Assembly (NCBI GenBank): GCA_029259725.1
Contig: JAJDER010000091.1
Span: forward strand, 1-64,000
Source of the DNA: Planctomycetota bacterium
GTDB taxonomy: Bacteria > Planctomycetota > B15-G4
DNA length: 64,000 bases
Direction: 5' to 3'
This document shows, piece by piece, positions 35,701 to 43,488 of this stretch (positions are counted from its first letter, which is position 1; each line of letters opens with the position of its first letter). The notes under the pieces were generated by a model that was given only the letters and a program-made list of their open reading frames with translations, had not been told where the DNA came from and ran no database searches. A program made the translations under genes and the position numbers.

Positions 35701-36448
35701 CGAGAAGTTCACCAACTTCGAGAACTTCGCCGTCGCTTCGCTCGAGGAGATCTACACCGAGGCATGCCTCGCCGATGCCCTGCGCCTGTCCGTGGACAGC
35801 CTCGAGTCGGTGCTCCTGATCAACGACGGGCGCGGGACCTTCGAGCCGGCCGTCCTGCCGCGGCTGGCGCAGATCGCCCCGGCGTTCGGCGTGGTCGTCA
35901 CCGAACTCGATGGCGACGGGCACCCCGACATCGTGCTGGGCCAGAACTTCTTCGCCAGCCAGGCCGAGACGGGGAACATGGACGGCGGCACCAGTCTCGT
36001 GCTGCGCGGCCATGGGGACGGTCGCTTCACGCCGCTGCAACCGCGGGAGAGCGGACTGCTCGTCGCCGGGGACGCGACCGGCGTGATCACCACCGACTTC
36101 GACGGAAACGGTCGTCCCGACCTGCTCGTGGCACAGAACGACAACGCCCTGCACGGCCTGCTGAACCGATCCGCGGACGGGGCCCCGGGATTCGCCGTGA
36201 GCCTCGTCGGGACCGCCGGCAACGCCCGAGGCATCGGCGCGCGCGTGACGCTCCAGCTCGATGACGGAACGACACAGACCGCCGAGGTCACGGCCGGAGG
36301 AAGCTACCTCTCGTCCTCGGCACCGGTGCTGTTCTTCGGCGTGCCTGCCGGACGCCGTGCCACCGCCTACCGCGTGCGCTGGCCCGATGGATCGTTCTCG
36401 ACCCATGCGGGCCCGACTCCAGGTCTCAACCGGCTCTCGCACCCCTGA
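32720..36448 (+). CDS. CRTAC1-like VCBS/FG-GAP repeat lipoprotein with two ASPIC/UnbV-like domains
   Basis: Many DxDGDGDxDL repeats (GDADGDGLADVLL, DLDGDGDQDLYI, DADNDGDLDGYL); GVGATVRVET..LACFGLGDQDQVRRLTVSWPSG and GIGARVTLQL..VRWPDGS. Confidence 0.92.
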   Translation: MILGVRSGAALLLLLACGTACGSSEDPAHTAAAPAAAPAPAPTAVPAQTPGRATAAVPGLSSAPLIDPGGAVPGPRFEKLDGATSGIDFVHRRNQDPAYLHVLANAMSGGGVALGDADGDGLADVLLTRPAGGARLYRNLGDFRFEDVTEAAGLEGDAPWSGGASFADLDGDGDQDLYICGYDTPNRLYWNHGDGTFEEGAEAAGLAFSGASIVMAFADADNDGDLDGYLLTNRHLGTSPPLGDPFSQVNGRFGVRPEFEELHAVLDKPDGSQMFISAGQRDRFYRNDGDGTFSEITALTGMSGNHYGLSATWWDYDDDGDQDLYVANDFFGPDHLYRNEGNLRFLDVATAALPHTPWFSMGADAADIDNDGDLDFLASDMSGTSHYRQKVAMGNMADSGWFLSSSVPRQYMRNAVYINTGTGRFGEAANLLGVDSTDWTWSPVFGDLDLDGRVDLYVSNGMTRDFFHSDKRSLAMQLGRDREMSELWLDEPALKERNLVFRNAGDLHMEAADDWGLGHAAASFGAALGDLDGDGDLDLVTNDFEEAAGVYRNRTADGHRLVVALHGTWSERHGVGATVRVETDGDPGLQVRHLTLSRGFMAGHEPLACFGLGDQDQVRRLTVSWPSGHEQVFEGLAADQRYSITEPEHRPPPRQAKTHEPPIFIGSAGHRSVERPYDDFSRQPLLPYQLSRLGPGLASGDLDADGDLDYVVGGPAGQSAVVYRNMESRRFEPWLQPALPADAGCEDAGLVLFDANGDGALDLYIVSGGVECEPGDPVLRDRLYLNDGRGVLVRAADALPDLRDSGSTAAASDFDGDGDLDLFVGGRSVPGSYPVAPSSRLLRNDDGRFTDVTDALAPGLGATGLVTSALWCDVDDDADADLLVATEWGPVELWRHEGAGFVDATGPARLAGRRGWWNGLAAGDVDHDGDLDVVATNFGLNTKYHATHEKPALLYYGDFEGTGKNHLVEAEFEDEVLFPGRGRSCSSNAMPFVAEKFTNFENFAVASLEEIYTEACLADALRLSVDSLESVLLINDGRGTFEPAVLPRLAQIAPAFGVVVTELDGDGHPDIVLGQNFFASQAETGNMDGGTSLVLRGHGDGRFTPLQPRESGLLVAGDATGVITTDFDGNGRPDLLVAQNDNALHGLLNRSADGAPGFAVSLVGTAGNARGIGARVTLQLDDGTTQTAEVTAGGSYLSSSAPVLFFGVPAGRRATAYRVRWPDGSFSTHAGPTPGLNRLSHP

Positions 36449-36517
36449 GCGGCCCGTGCGCAGCCCGACCCGCTCGCCACCCCGGGCGTCCCGAGCAGGG
36501 ACTCCGCCGCGACGGGA

Positions 36518-36575
36518 CTTGATTCAATATCGGTGCCGGGTTTAGATGATCCCGCCACGCGATTGTTGAATCGAG
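36518..36575. promoter_or_regulatory. Inverted repeat in a relatively AT-rich stretch upstream of the coiled-coil/HTH gene pair
   Basis: cttgattcaa (36518-36527) / ttgaatcgag (36566-36575), 9/10 complementary. Confidence 0.3.
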
Positions 36576-36648
36576 CGTGCCCGCCTCATGAGTCTACTCG
36601 GGCAGCGTGTCTCGACACCGCGCATCTCCCCCAAAGCGGAATCCCACG

Positions 36649-37050
36649 ATGGCCCTCACCAAGATCACCACGGCGGAACTCCAGCAGGAACTCGCCCGAC
36701 GCGAGAAGAGTGTCTCCAAGCTCGAGTCGAGGCGTGACAAGTTGCGTCAGGAGCTGACCCAGGTCGAGAACGAGATCGCCGCCCTGCGGGGCGGGAAGCG
36801 CGGCCCCGGCCGGCCAGCCGGGGCTCCGACGGTCCGCCGTCGCGCCAAGAACGCCGTCTCACTCCCGGATGCGATCGCGGCCGCCATGGAAGTCGGCGCC
36901 ATCGTCTCACCCAAGGAGGCGTCCGAACTCGTACGCAGCAACGGCTACAAGACGACGTCGGCCAACTTCAACATGATGGTCAGCAACGCCCTGGCGAAGG
37001 ACAAGCGCTTCAAGCGCCTCGGCCGCGGGCAGTACGAGCGGATGAAGTAG
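36649..37050 (+). CDS. Small coiled-coil + AT-hook-like + HARE-HTH-like putative DNA-binding protein, paralog A
   Basis: TTAELQQELARREKSVSKLESRRDKLRQELTQVENEIAAL; GKRGPGRPAG; SLPDAIAAAMEVGAIVSPKEASELVRSNGYKTTSANFNMMVSNALAKDKRFKRLGRGQYERMK. Confidence 0.75.
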   Translation: MALTKITTAELQQELARREKSVSKLESRRDKLRQELTQVENEIAALRGGKRGPGRPAGAPTVRRRAKNAVSLPDAIAAAMEVGAIVSPKEASELVRSNGYKTTSANFNMMVSNALAKDKRFKRLGRGQYERMK

Positions 37051-37060
37051 GGTCACGCCG

Positions 37061-37630
37061 GTGATCCGCCTCGACCCTCACGTGGTCATCTCCTCAGACA
37101 ACGACAGGCCCGACCCCCCTCCGGCCGGCGGGAAGCGTCGGTCGAGCCAGGCCGGCCCCGCGGACTTCGAGACCCGCGCGAGGGCCGTCCTGGCCCGGCG
37201 CCCGGACCTGACTCCACCCGACGACCGGCCGTCCATCGAGGACGCCCCGATCGACGAGCTCATCGATGAGCTCCAGCGACGGCAGTCCAAGCTCGTGGAC
37301 CTGCGCAAGCAGCGGGACCTGCTGCTCCGGCGGCTCGGGGCCCTCGACGAGGAGATCCACGCCCTCGGTGGCGAGGTCGATGCCCACGCGGCGCGGGGTG
37401 GCAACGCCCTGAGCCTCGCGGATGCGCTGGCCGACGCCGTCGCCGTCGGTGTCGTGGTCTCCCCCGCCGAGGCGGCCGAGGCCGTGCGGAAGCGCGGGTA
37501 TCGCACCACGGCCAAGCGGTTCGTGGCCTCGGTGACCAACACCCTGTCGAAGGACGAGCGCTTCGGCCGTGTCGGGCGCGGACGTTACGAACGCCTCGCG
37601 GTCGGCGACGACGACGACAGCGGGGACTAG
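37061..37630 (+). CDS. Coiled-coil + HARE-HTH-like putative DNA-binding protein, paralog B
   Basis: IDELIDELQRRQSKLVDLRKQRDLLLRRLGALDEEIHAL; SLADALADAVAVGVVVSPAEAAEAVRKRGYRTTAKRFVASVTNTLSKDERFGRVGRGRYERL. Confidence 0.75.
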   Translation: MIRLDPHVVISSDNDRPDPPPAGGKRRSSQAGPADFETRARAVLARRPDLTPPDDRPSIEDAPIDELIDELQRRQSKLVDLRKQRDLLLRRLGALDEEIHALGGEVDAHAARGGNALSLADALADAVAVGVVVSPAEAAEAVRKRGYRTTAKRFVASVTNTLSKDERFGRVGRGRYERLAVGDDDDSGD

Positions 37631-37808
37631 CCTGGACTTCTCACCAGCTTCGTCGCGAGGGGGCGCCAGGGCCTTCGTGGCAAGGAGCAGCGGTGTGGTC
37701 GACGCGGAGGCGGGGTGCACACCCCGTCGAGCATCGACCGCGCCGCTCGACGCAGCCATGGAGGTCCTGGTGATTCCGCAGCAGAAGCTGGTGAGAAGTC
37801 CAGGCTAG
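37627..37808. mobile_element. MITE-like element, 182 bp, CTAG at both ends, perfect 25-bp terminal inverted repeats
   Basis: ctagcctggacttctcaccagcttc (37627-37651) is the exact reverse complement of gaagctggtgagaagtccaggctag (37784-37808). Central palindrome gcggggtgcacaccccgtc. Confidence 0.85.
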
Positions 37809-39886
37809 CCTCCCGACGAGAACACCAGCGGGTCGCCGCCGGTCGCCGGCACGGTCACGTCATGCCGCCCCTCGAGCACGACCGCCGTGCATTCGTAGTG
37901 GGCCTGGCCGCCGGAGCGGCTCTCGCTCCAGGTGACCGCGTCGCCCAGGAAATCGAAGGCGCCGATGACATCGCCGACCTTGCCGAGCAACTCGGAGGCC
38001 TGGTCCGGGACCCACCCGGCCTGCGTGCCGGCGGTGAGCGGGCCGAGGATGCCGCCCGTGACGGCCCCGACCAGCGCCACCAGGCCCTGCAGCTCCTGGA
38101 TCGTCTTGCCGTACGAGTGCAGGCGTGCGCTGGTCAGGTCATCGCGGCCGGAGAGGTGACTCGCGAGGGCGTGATCGGCGAGCCCGTCCTCCTCGCCGAC
38201 CATCGTGGCCAGGCAGGTCTCCAGCGCGCGCTCCGACGTGGTCAGCACCACGGTCTTGCCCAGCACGCCGTAGCTCATCTCGAAGCCCTGCACCATCGGC
38301 ACGCCCTGGATCGTCAGCGCGACCTCGTTGAGCATCGGGTACATCCCGTCGGCCGGCGCCAGGGTCATGTCGACGTCGAGTTCGCTGTCGATCTCGGCCA
38401 GCAGTTCCTGGAAGCCGCCCAGGATGCGGGGTCCGGCGGCGACACAGACCGCCTCGAGCCGCGACAGGCACTTCTTCGCCGCGTGCGCGTCCTCGAGCTG
38501 CCACAGCACGACCGTGTCGGTCTGGCCCGCCACCGTGCCCGGGCCCCGCGCCGGCAACGTCACGACGACATGCTCGCTGCCCATCCATGAGAGCAGGTCG
38601 CGCTCGATCGAGAAGTCGGCCGCGGCGCCGAGGACGCCGGCCATCCAGAGCATCTCGCCCACGAAACCGCCGCCCTCCTGGAGCCCGGCCATGGCCTGCC
38701 GCCAGACCGGGACCAGATCCACCTCGCCGCGCATGTCGAAGGCGAGGGCTTGTGCGGGGACGTAGTCGAGGATCGCCGCCGAAGCGGGCCGCGCGATGCC
38801 GGCGGTGAGCATGCCGTCGCCGGCGACGTGGCTCGCGTCGAAGCGCGTCATGGTCTCGAGCAGCAGCTGGTCGCCATGGCAGCGCGCCGCCGTGGCGACC
38901 GTGTCCACGTGGTCGAACAGGCGGAAGCTCTCGTTGAGCAGGGACTGCAGCGTGCCGCCGTTGAACTCCTTGGTGGCGAGCAGGCCGGCCACGTCCTTCA
39001 TGGCCGCGATGCGAGCGCGCACGTCCACGAAGCGGTGGAACGCGGCGTCCTCGGGCAGCCCGTCGAAGGCCGCGACGAAGCGCGGCTCGTCCGCGAGCCG
39101 GGGACCCTGTCCGCCGCGCAGCAGATCCAGCGCCTGTTCGAAGAAGGGCTCGCCCAGGCCGAGCAGGATCGTGTCCTCGTGGAAGGCCAGCTCCAGCACG
39201 GGGATGTCACTGCCGGCGGGGAACACGACGCGATAGCGGCGCGTGTTCGTGGTCACGCCCGTGGGCGCCGCCGAGCTCCGGGAGCCGGGCGAGTCGTCGG
39301 CCGAGTCGGGCGAGTCCGACGCCAGCCGCACCCTCGGCTCGTCGTGGATGTCGTAGCGCATGTGCACCGGGATGGCGACGGCCACGCCGGCGTACAACGC
39401 GGCCAGGGTGCGCTCGAGTTCGTGCATGGTCGCCCCGTCGGGACGGCAGGCGAAGAGCAGACCGGGCACGGCGACCTCGCCACCGAAGGCGTTTCGGCCG
39501 GACTCGGCGTACACGAACTCGCCGCGCACCATCTCGCGCCAGGGCACCAGCGCGCCGATGGTCGTGACCACGTTGCGGAAGCTGTGCACCTCGGCCATCA
39601 GCCCGCCGTCCACACCGGCCAGGTCGAGACTGTCCATCAGCAGCTCGTCGAAGCGCGCCTCCATGATCGTGTCGACGACGTCCATGGCATGGGCGTCGAG
39701 CAGGGCGGTCTGCGCGCTGCTGTGCTTGTGCCAGACGGAGACGCCGTCGGCCGGGACGATGTCCAGGAGCGCGGGCACGGCCAGGGTGGCCTGGACCTCG
39801 GGAGCCGGCTCGCCCTCGGAGGGCGCGGGCAGGCGGCCGGGCGGCAGGGCGATGAGCAGGCCGGTCAGGGCGAGGCGGAAGATCAT
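37805..39886 (-). CDS. Secreted hypothetical protein (DUF3352-like in general appearance)
   Basis: MIFRLALTGLLIALPPGRLPAPSEG signal; long continuous coding frame. Start at ATG 39886, not the 1169-aa ORF start. Confidence 0.65.
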   Translation of the reverse strand: MIFRLALTGLLIALPPGRLPAPSEGEPAPEVQATLAVPALLDIVPADGVSVWHKHSSAQTALLDAHAMDVVDTIMEARFDELLMDSLDLAGVDGGLMAEVHSFRNVVTTIGALVPWREMVRGEFVYAESGRNAFGGEVAVPGLLFACRPDGATMHELERTLAALYAGVAVAIPVHMRYDIHDEPRVRLASDSPDSADDSPGSRSSAAPTGVTTNTRRYRVVFPAGSDIPVLELAFHEDTILLGLGEPFFEQALDLLRGGQGPRLADEPRFVAAFDGLPEDAAFHRFVDVRARIAAMKDVAGLLATKEFNGGTLQSLLNESFRLFDHVDTVATAARCHGDQLLLETMTRFDASHVAGDGMLTAGIARPASAAILDYVPAQALAFDMRGEVDLVPVWRQAMAGLQEGGGFVGEMLWMAGVLGAAADFSIERDLLSWMGSEHVVVTLPARGPGTVAGQTDTVVLWQLEDAHAAKKCLSRLEAVCVAAGPRILGGFQELLAEIDSELDVDMTLAPADGMYPMLNEVALTIQGVPMVQGFEMSYGVLGKTVVLTTSERALETCLATMVGEEDGLADHALASHLSGRDDLTSARLHSYGKTIQELQGLVALVGAVTGGILGPLTAGTQAGWVPDQASELLGKVGDVIGAFDFLGDAVTWSESRSGGQAHYECTAVVLEGRHDVTVPATGGDPLVFSSGG

Positions 39887-40021
39887 GGCGCGACTCCAGG
39901 GGCGAGGACATCCCCAGGGTGCCGGATGGCACGGCGTCCGCAAGGGAGACTCCGACGTGCCATATCGGGACGACGCCTTCCGGGCGCCCGCCCGCGGCGC
40001 CGCGCCACGTAGGATCGCGGC

Positions 40022-41173
40022 ATGCTCACGCTCCTGCTGACCGCCGTCCTGGCCGCCGCCCTCACCGTCGCCGCGATCGCCGCACCGATCGCTCATCCGA
40101 CCGGCAGCTCGCCCACCGCGATCTCCGCGCCGGGCGCCGACCCCGCGACGAGCTCCGACCGCGACCCCGCGGCCGCGCCCGTCGTCGCGGGTCCCGTCGT
40201 CGCGGCCTCCCGCGCCGACGACCCCCACCGTGAGTTCGACTTCTGGGTCGGTGAATGGTCCGTGCTCAATCGCCACCACGTCGAGGGGCGCCGCTGGCGA
40301 GACGGCGACACGACCCGCGCGCGCATCACGCCGGTCTGCGGCGACCGCGCCATCCTGGAGGAGTGGGCCGGCCCGTTCCGCGGCAGCTTCATGAACGGCT
40401 TCAGCCTGCGCGCCTGGGACCCCGACACCGAGGCCTGGAAGCTGGTGCTCTTCTGGACCACCGACGGGCGCAGCTCCTTCGGCACGTTGGAAGGACGCTT
40501 CCGGCACGGCCGCGGCGAGTTCTTCTCGGGCTCGGGCAACGCCATCACCCGCTACTCCTTCTCCGACGGACTCCCCGACAGCGTGCGCTGGGACAGCGCC
40601 GGCACCGGCGACGGCGGTCGGAGCTGGGCTACCGACTGGATCATGGAGTTCTCGCGCACGCGCCCCGCGACCGAGGTCACCCAGGCCGAGCTCTTCAGCA
40701 CCGACTGGACCCGCGGTGAGGTCTCGCCGTTCGAGGAGGCTCGCGCCCTGGACGGGCTGCTGGGCACCTGGCACGGGATCCAGGAGCACCCCGACGGCAC
40801 CGAGCTCGAGGCGCGCATGCGCGCGAAGCTGCTGGCCAAGGACTGTCTGGTGTTGACCCTGCTCGAGACCCGCGAGCGCGGAAGCACCGACTGGCACGAG
40901 CAGCTCACCGTGCGCGGTTGGGTCGCGAGCGCCGAGCGCTGGGAGTCCTGGACCCTCGACGAGGACGACACGCGGCTGCGTCGCGCGACCGCGGAACTCG
41001 GCGCCGGTTCCATGAGCTTCGAGGGTCCCGACCCCGACAGCGGGTTCACGACCTACGAGTCCTTCCTGCTCGGCGAGGGCGGGCACCTGCTGATCGAGGC
41101 ATCCATCGACGACCCGCGCGGCGGTGAGGCCCGCGTGGTGGCGACGACGTCGTTGGCGCGGGAGCAGGGGTGA
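40022..41173 (+). CDS. Secreted DUF1579-like protein
   Basis: Signal peptide; REFDFWVGEWSVLNRHHVEG; ..ILEEWAGPFRGSFMNGFSLRAWDPDTEAWKLVLFWTTDG. Confidence 0.75.
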   Translation: MLTLLLTAVLAAALTVAAIAAPIAHPTGSSPTAISAPGADPATSSDRDPAAAPVVAGPVVAASRADDPHREFDFWVGEWSVLNRHHVEGRRWRDGDTTRARITPVCGDRAILEEWAGPFRGSFMNGFSLRAWDPDTEAWKLVLFWTTDGRSSFGTLEGRFRHGRGEFFSGSGNAITRYSFSDGLPDSVRWDSAGTGDGGRSWATDWIMEFSRTRPATEVTQAELFSTDWTRGEVSPFEEARALDGLLGTWHGIQEHPDGTELEARMRAKLLAKDCLVLTLLETRERGSTDWHEQLTVRGWVASAERWESWTLDEDDTRLRRATAELGAGSMSFEGPDPDSGFTTYESFLLGEGGHLLIEASIDDPRGGEARVVATTSLAREQG

Positions 41174-41234
41174 GCGCGGGAGCGCGGCGGCGGAATGGTT
41201 ATGCTCTCCCGCCCGTCTCCGGAGACCGCACGCC

Positions 41235-42098
41235 GTGATCGTCCCCCGCACCTCACGCACCGAGATCCTGGCCAAGCTGCACGGCAAGCGGGATCGCCGC
41301 GAGCCCCTCTTCATCGCCAGCGCGGGGAGCGGCCTGGTCGCCCAGCTGCTCGAGAAGGCCGGCGTCGACTGCGTCTACTCCTTCAGCGGCGCCCGCCTGC
41401 GCGCCAACGGCATGGGCACCATGTCGATGCTCTGGCCGATCCTCGACTCCAACGAGCAGACGCTGCGCTACACGCGCGAGGACATCATGACGGCGCTGAA
41501 GGGTGACGCCTTCGTCTGCGCCTGCCTCAACGCGAACGACCCGCTCAAGGACATGGCCGGGGTGCTGGCGCAGTGCAAGGACATGGGCGTGTTCAGTGTC
41601 AGCAACATCGGCCCGTCGATCAGCTACGTCGACAAGGACAGCCAGGTCTTCCGCGTGCTGCGCAGCGCCGGCGTCACCTTCGAGCACGAAGTCGAGATGC
41701 TGCAGCTCGCCAAGCAGATGGACATGGTCTCGATCGCGCTGGCCTTCGATCTCGAGGACAGCATCCAGATCGTCGAGGAAGCCAGGCCCGATGTGTTCTG
41801 CTTCCACGCGGGCACGACCAAGGGCGGGCTCAAGGGCTTCGACTCGGGCGAGACCATCGACGAGACCGCCGCGCGCACCGAGGAGGCCAACGCGAAGCTC
41901 CGCGCGATCCACCCCGAGATCCTGCTCGTCGCCCACGGCGCGGCGATGGAGACCCCCGAGGACGCGCAGTACATCCTGGACCACACCACCTGCGACGGCT
42001 TCTGGACCGGCTCGTCCACCGAGCGCATCCCGATCGAGCGCGCCGTGACCGAGATGGCCGGACGCTTCGCCGAGCTCTCGTTCCGCAACCGGAGCTGA
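41235..42098 (+). CDS. Phosphoenolpyruvate-hydrolase-like TIM-barrel protein (Tm-1 C-terminal-domain type)
   Basis: GTG start 41235; RTEILAKLHGKRDRREPLFIASAGSGLVAQLLEKAGVDCVYSFSGARLRANGMGTMSML; HPEILLVAHGAAMETPEDAQYILDHTTCDGFWTGSSTERIPIERAV. Confidence 0.85.
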   Translation: MIVPRTSRTEILAKLHGKRDRREPLFIASAGSGLVAQLLEKAGVDCVYSFSGARLRANGMGTMSMLWPILDSNEQTLRYTREDIMTALKGDAFVCACLNANDPLKDMAGVLAQCKDMGVFSVSNIGPSISYVDKDSQVFRVLRSAGVTFEHEVEMLQLAKQMDMVSIALAFDLEDSIQIVEEARPDVFCFHAGTTKGGLKGFDSGETIDETAARTEEANAKLRAIHPEILLVAHGAAMETPEDAQYILDHTTCDGFWTGSSTERIPIERAVTEMAGRFAELSFRNRS

Positions 42099-42102
42099 TC
42101 CG

Positions 42103-43356
42103 ATGAGCACCGAGGCGACGGGCGTGCGCGGCGGCACCCCCACCGTCGCCGTGCTGGCCACCCTGGACACCAAGGGCGACGAGGCCGCGTTCCTGCGCGA
42201 GCGCATCGAGGCCCAGGGCTGCCGCGCGCTGATCGTGGACCTCGGCGTGATCGGCGAGCCCGCCTTCCCAGGCGACATCACCCGCCGCCAGGTCTGCGAG
42301 GCCGGCGGCAGTTCGCTCGCCACGCTGCTGCAGAACCCCACGCGACAGGCCGCCAACCCGGTGATCGTCGGCGGCGCGAGCAAGCTGTTGCTGGAGCTCG
42401 TGAGCCGCGGTGAGGTCGCGTCGGTGCTCGGACTCGGGGGCACCCAGGGCACCAGCACCTGCAGCGAGATCATGCGCGCGCTGCCCTACGGCGTGGGCAA
42501 GCTGATGGTCTCCACGGTCGCCTCGGGCGACACGTCGGCCTTCGTGGGCATCAAGGACGTGACCATGTCCTTCGCGGTGGCCGACATCCTGGGCCTCAAC
42601 CCGTTCACGCGGCGCATCCTGGCCAACGCCGCCGGCGCCGCGTGCGGCATGGCCCAGGTCGACATCCCGGCCCGACCCGCGCAGAGCGACAAGCCGGTGA
42701 TCGGCATGAGCAACCTCGGCGTGCTGACCGACGGCGCGATGCACGCCCTGCAGCTCTTCGAGGCGCGCGGGTACGAGGTGATCGTGTTCCACGCCATCGG
42801 CGCCGGCGGTCGGGCCATGGAGCAGATGATGCGCGAGGGACTCATCGGCGCCGTCTTCGACTACGCCATGGGCGAGATCGCCGACGACGTCTTCTCGGCG
42901 CTGCGCGCAGGCGGCCCCGATCGGCTCAGCGTGGCGGGCGCACTCGGCCTTCCGCAGGTGCTGTGCCCCGGGGGCGCCGAACACGTGGGGTTGCTCGTGG
43001 AGCCGAACACCGTGCCGGAGCGCTGGCAGGGTCGTCCGCACGTCTTCCACAGCCCGGTCGTGCTCGCTCCGCGCCTGAACGCCGAGGAACTCGAGCGCGT
43101 GGCCGCGTCGGTCGGACAGCGGCTGCAATCCACGCGCGGCGACGCGGTGCTCATGCTCCCGCTCCGGGGCAGCAGTCGCTACTCCGTGGACGGGGGGCCG
43201 TTGCGTGACCCCGACGGGGATCGCGCGTTCTATGCGGCCCTGAGACAGGCCGTCCCCGCCAGCGTGCGCGTCGTGGAATGCGACGCCGGCGCCGAGGACG
43301 AGAGCTTCGTGGAGCAGGCCGTCGACACGCTGCTCTCGATGCTCGAGCCACGCTGA
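42103..43356 (+). CDS. Tm-1-like / UPF0261 family protein
   Basis: TVAVLATLDTKGDEAAFLRERIEAQGCRALIVDLGVIG; LGLGGTQGTSTCSEIMRALPYGVGKLMVSTVASGDTSAFVGIKDVTM; SNLGVLTDGAMHALQLFEARGYEVIVFHAIGAGGRAMEQMM. Confidence 0.92.
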   Translation: MSTEATGVRGGTPTVAVLATLDTKGDEAAFLRERIEAQGCRALIVDLGVIGEPAFPGDITRRQVCEAGGSSLATLLQNPTRQAANPVIVGGASKLLLELVSRGEVASVLGLGGTQGTSTCSEIMRALPYGVGKLMVSTVASGDTSAFVGIKDVTMSFAVADILGLNPFTRRILANAAGAACGMAQVDIPARPAQSDKPVIGMSNLGVLTDGAMHALQLFEARGYEVIVFHAIGAGGRAMEQMMREGLIGAVFDYAMGEIADDVFSALRAGGPDRLSVAGALGLPQVLCPGGAEHVGLLVEPNTVPERWQGRPHVFHSPVVLAPRLNAEELERVAASVGQRLQSTRGDAVLMLPLRGSSRYSVDGGPLRDPDGDRAFYAALRQAVPASVRVVECDAGAEDESFVEQAVDTLLSMLEPR

Positions 43357-43454
43357 CCTGCGACGCACTCCGCGACGGACGGGCCCCGAGCCCCCGCCAG
43401 CGCGACAAGAAAGGGGCCCCTGACGCCTGCCCGGCACCAGGGACCCCGTGATCC

Positions 43455-43481
43455 GTCGCCGTGGGATCCGGCCACGGCGAC
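43455..43481. terminator. Stem-loop between convergent genes
   Basis: gtcgccgtgg-gatccgg-ccacggcgac: perfect 10-bp stem, 7-nt loop. A second stem ggggcccctg / cagggacccc (9/10 complementary; G-T at the remaining position) lies at 43413-43447. Confidence 0.6.
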
Positions 43482-43488
43482 ACCCCGA

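Noticed and set aside
37627-37808. Interpreting the palindrome purely as a bidirectional terminator
   Set aside because: A terminator does not need 25-bp perfect TIRs bounded by CTAG on both sides over 182 bp. A MITE-like origin fits better, though a terminator function may be secondary.
39886-41314. N-terminal extension of the 1169-aa minus-strand ORF
   Set aside because: Extension overlaps the well-supported DUF1579-like CDS on the plus strand. Signal peptide at ATG 39886 marks the likely true start.
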